DNA from: JACQHM01 sp964535215
GTDB lineage: Bacteria > Methylomirabilota > Methylomirabilia > Methylomirabilales > JACQHM01
Length of the DNA stretch: 30,198 bases
Direction of reading: 5' to 3'
Assembly (NCBI GenBank): GCA_964535215.1
Contig: CAZHST010000035.1
Coordinates: 1-30,198, forward strand
This document shows, one piece after another, positions 30,136-30,198 of the stretch. Position 1 is the stretch's first letter; every line of letters starts with the position of its first letter. The position numbers and the translations under genes were made by a program. The notes under the pieces were generated by a model that did no database searches, was not told the origin of the DNA, and was given only the letters and a program-made list of their open reading frames with translations.

Positions 30136-30198
30136 TACAGCTACCTTTCTACCCTAAAAGAGTAATCCCGCATAGGCGACTTGAAAACTTCTAACAAT

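Noticed and set aside
1..30198. CRISPR arrays, insertion sequences, rRNA, tRNA, integrase
   Set aside because: No regularly spaced repeats, no transposase or recombinase motifs, no recognisable RNA genes on either strand.

Overview
The window reads as chromosome of a GC-rich, Gram-negative, free-living bacterium. A 60-base sample inside scpA is about 65% GC. Evidence for an outer membrane and a deep-branching lineage: an lptC-lptA-lptB set, sigma-54 (rpoN) with a long-form HPF and RapZ, an S-layer-homology lipoprotein, the scpA/scpB condensin pair, and an archaeal-type dUTPase beside dCTP deaminase. This mixture fits groups such as NC10/Methylomirabilota, Nitrospirota or Desulfobacterota-like lineages. 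No 16S or other decisive marker is present, so the lineage is inference. Almost everything is on the minus strand and is transcribed from high to low coordinates; only the first 500 bases carry plus-strand genes.

Layout, left to right. (1) 1-500, plus strand: the tail of a carboxymuconolactone-decarboxylase-like gene, then a small secreted protein with an internal duplication whose ribosome-binding site sits in a perfect hairpin. (2) 690-9827, minus strand: pgsA, an SLH/TPR lipoprotein, hflX, the aromatic amino acid set tyrA-aroF-hisC-pheA (aroF is broken at its metal-binding Cys motif), scpB-scpA, a small secreted protein and a comEA-like gene. (3) 9824-15549: lysC, a catalytically degenerate PgsA paralogue, an ExeA-like ATPase and a large TPR protein, with many 4-bp overlaps. 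(4) 15651-21986: lipM-type transferase, rapZ, hpf, rpoN, lptB, lptA, lptC, the well-known LPS-export/sigma-54 neighbourhood. (5) 22098-24892: glutaryl-CoA dehydrogenase and an aldehyde dehydrogenase, probably amino acid or dicarboxylate catabolism. (6) 24893-26610: a compact operon with a near-consensus promoter whose -10 is overlapped by an inverted repeat. It encodes a winged-helix/nucleotidyltransferase protein, a HEPN protein, and then three tandem micro-ORFs (15, 14 and 20 codons), each with its own Shine-Dalgarno sequence and each encoding a Lys/Ala-only-type peptide resembling a histone H1 tail. (7) 26734-29481: dut, dcd, purM and an orphan S24 peptidase (nucleotide metabolism plus a LexA/CI-type autoprotease domain without a visible HTH). 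(8) 29532-30135: an AT-richer BglII/BstYI-family restriction endonuclease gene, killed by a 10-bp tandem duplication exactly at the catalytic Asp codon.

The strongest candidate for an undescribed system is region 6, the autoregulated MNT/HEPN pair followed by tandem H1-tail-like micro-ORFs. The second is the repeat peptide at 247-495 with its hairpin-embedded ribosome-binding site. Two genes (aroF and the endonuclease) are frameshifted in the given sequence. The endonuclease lesion is a clean duplication and looks real; the aroF lesion could be real or an assembly error.
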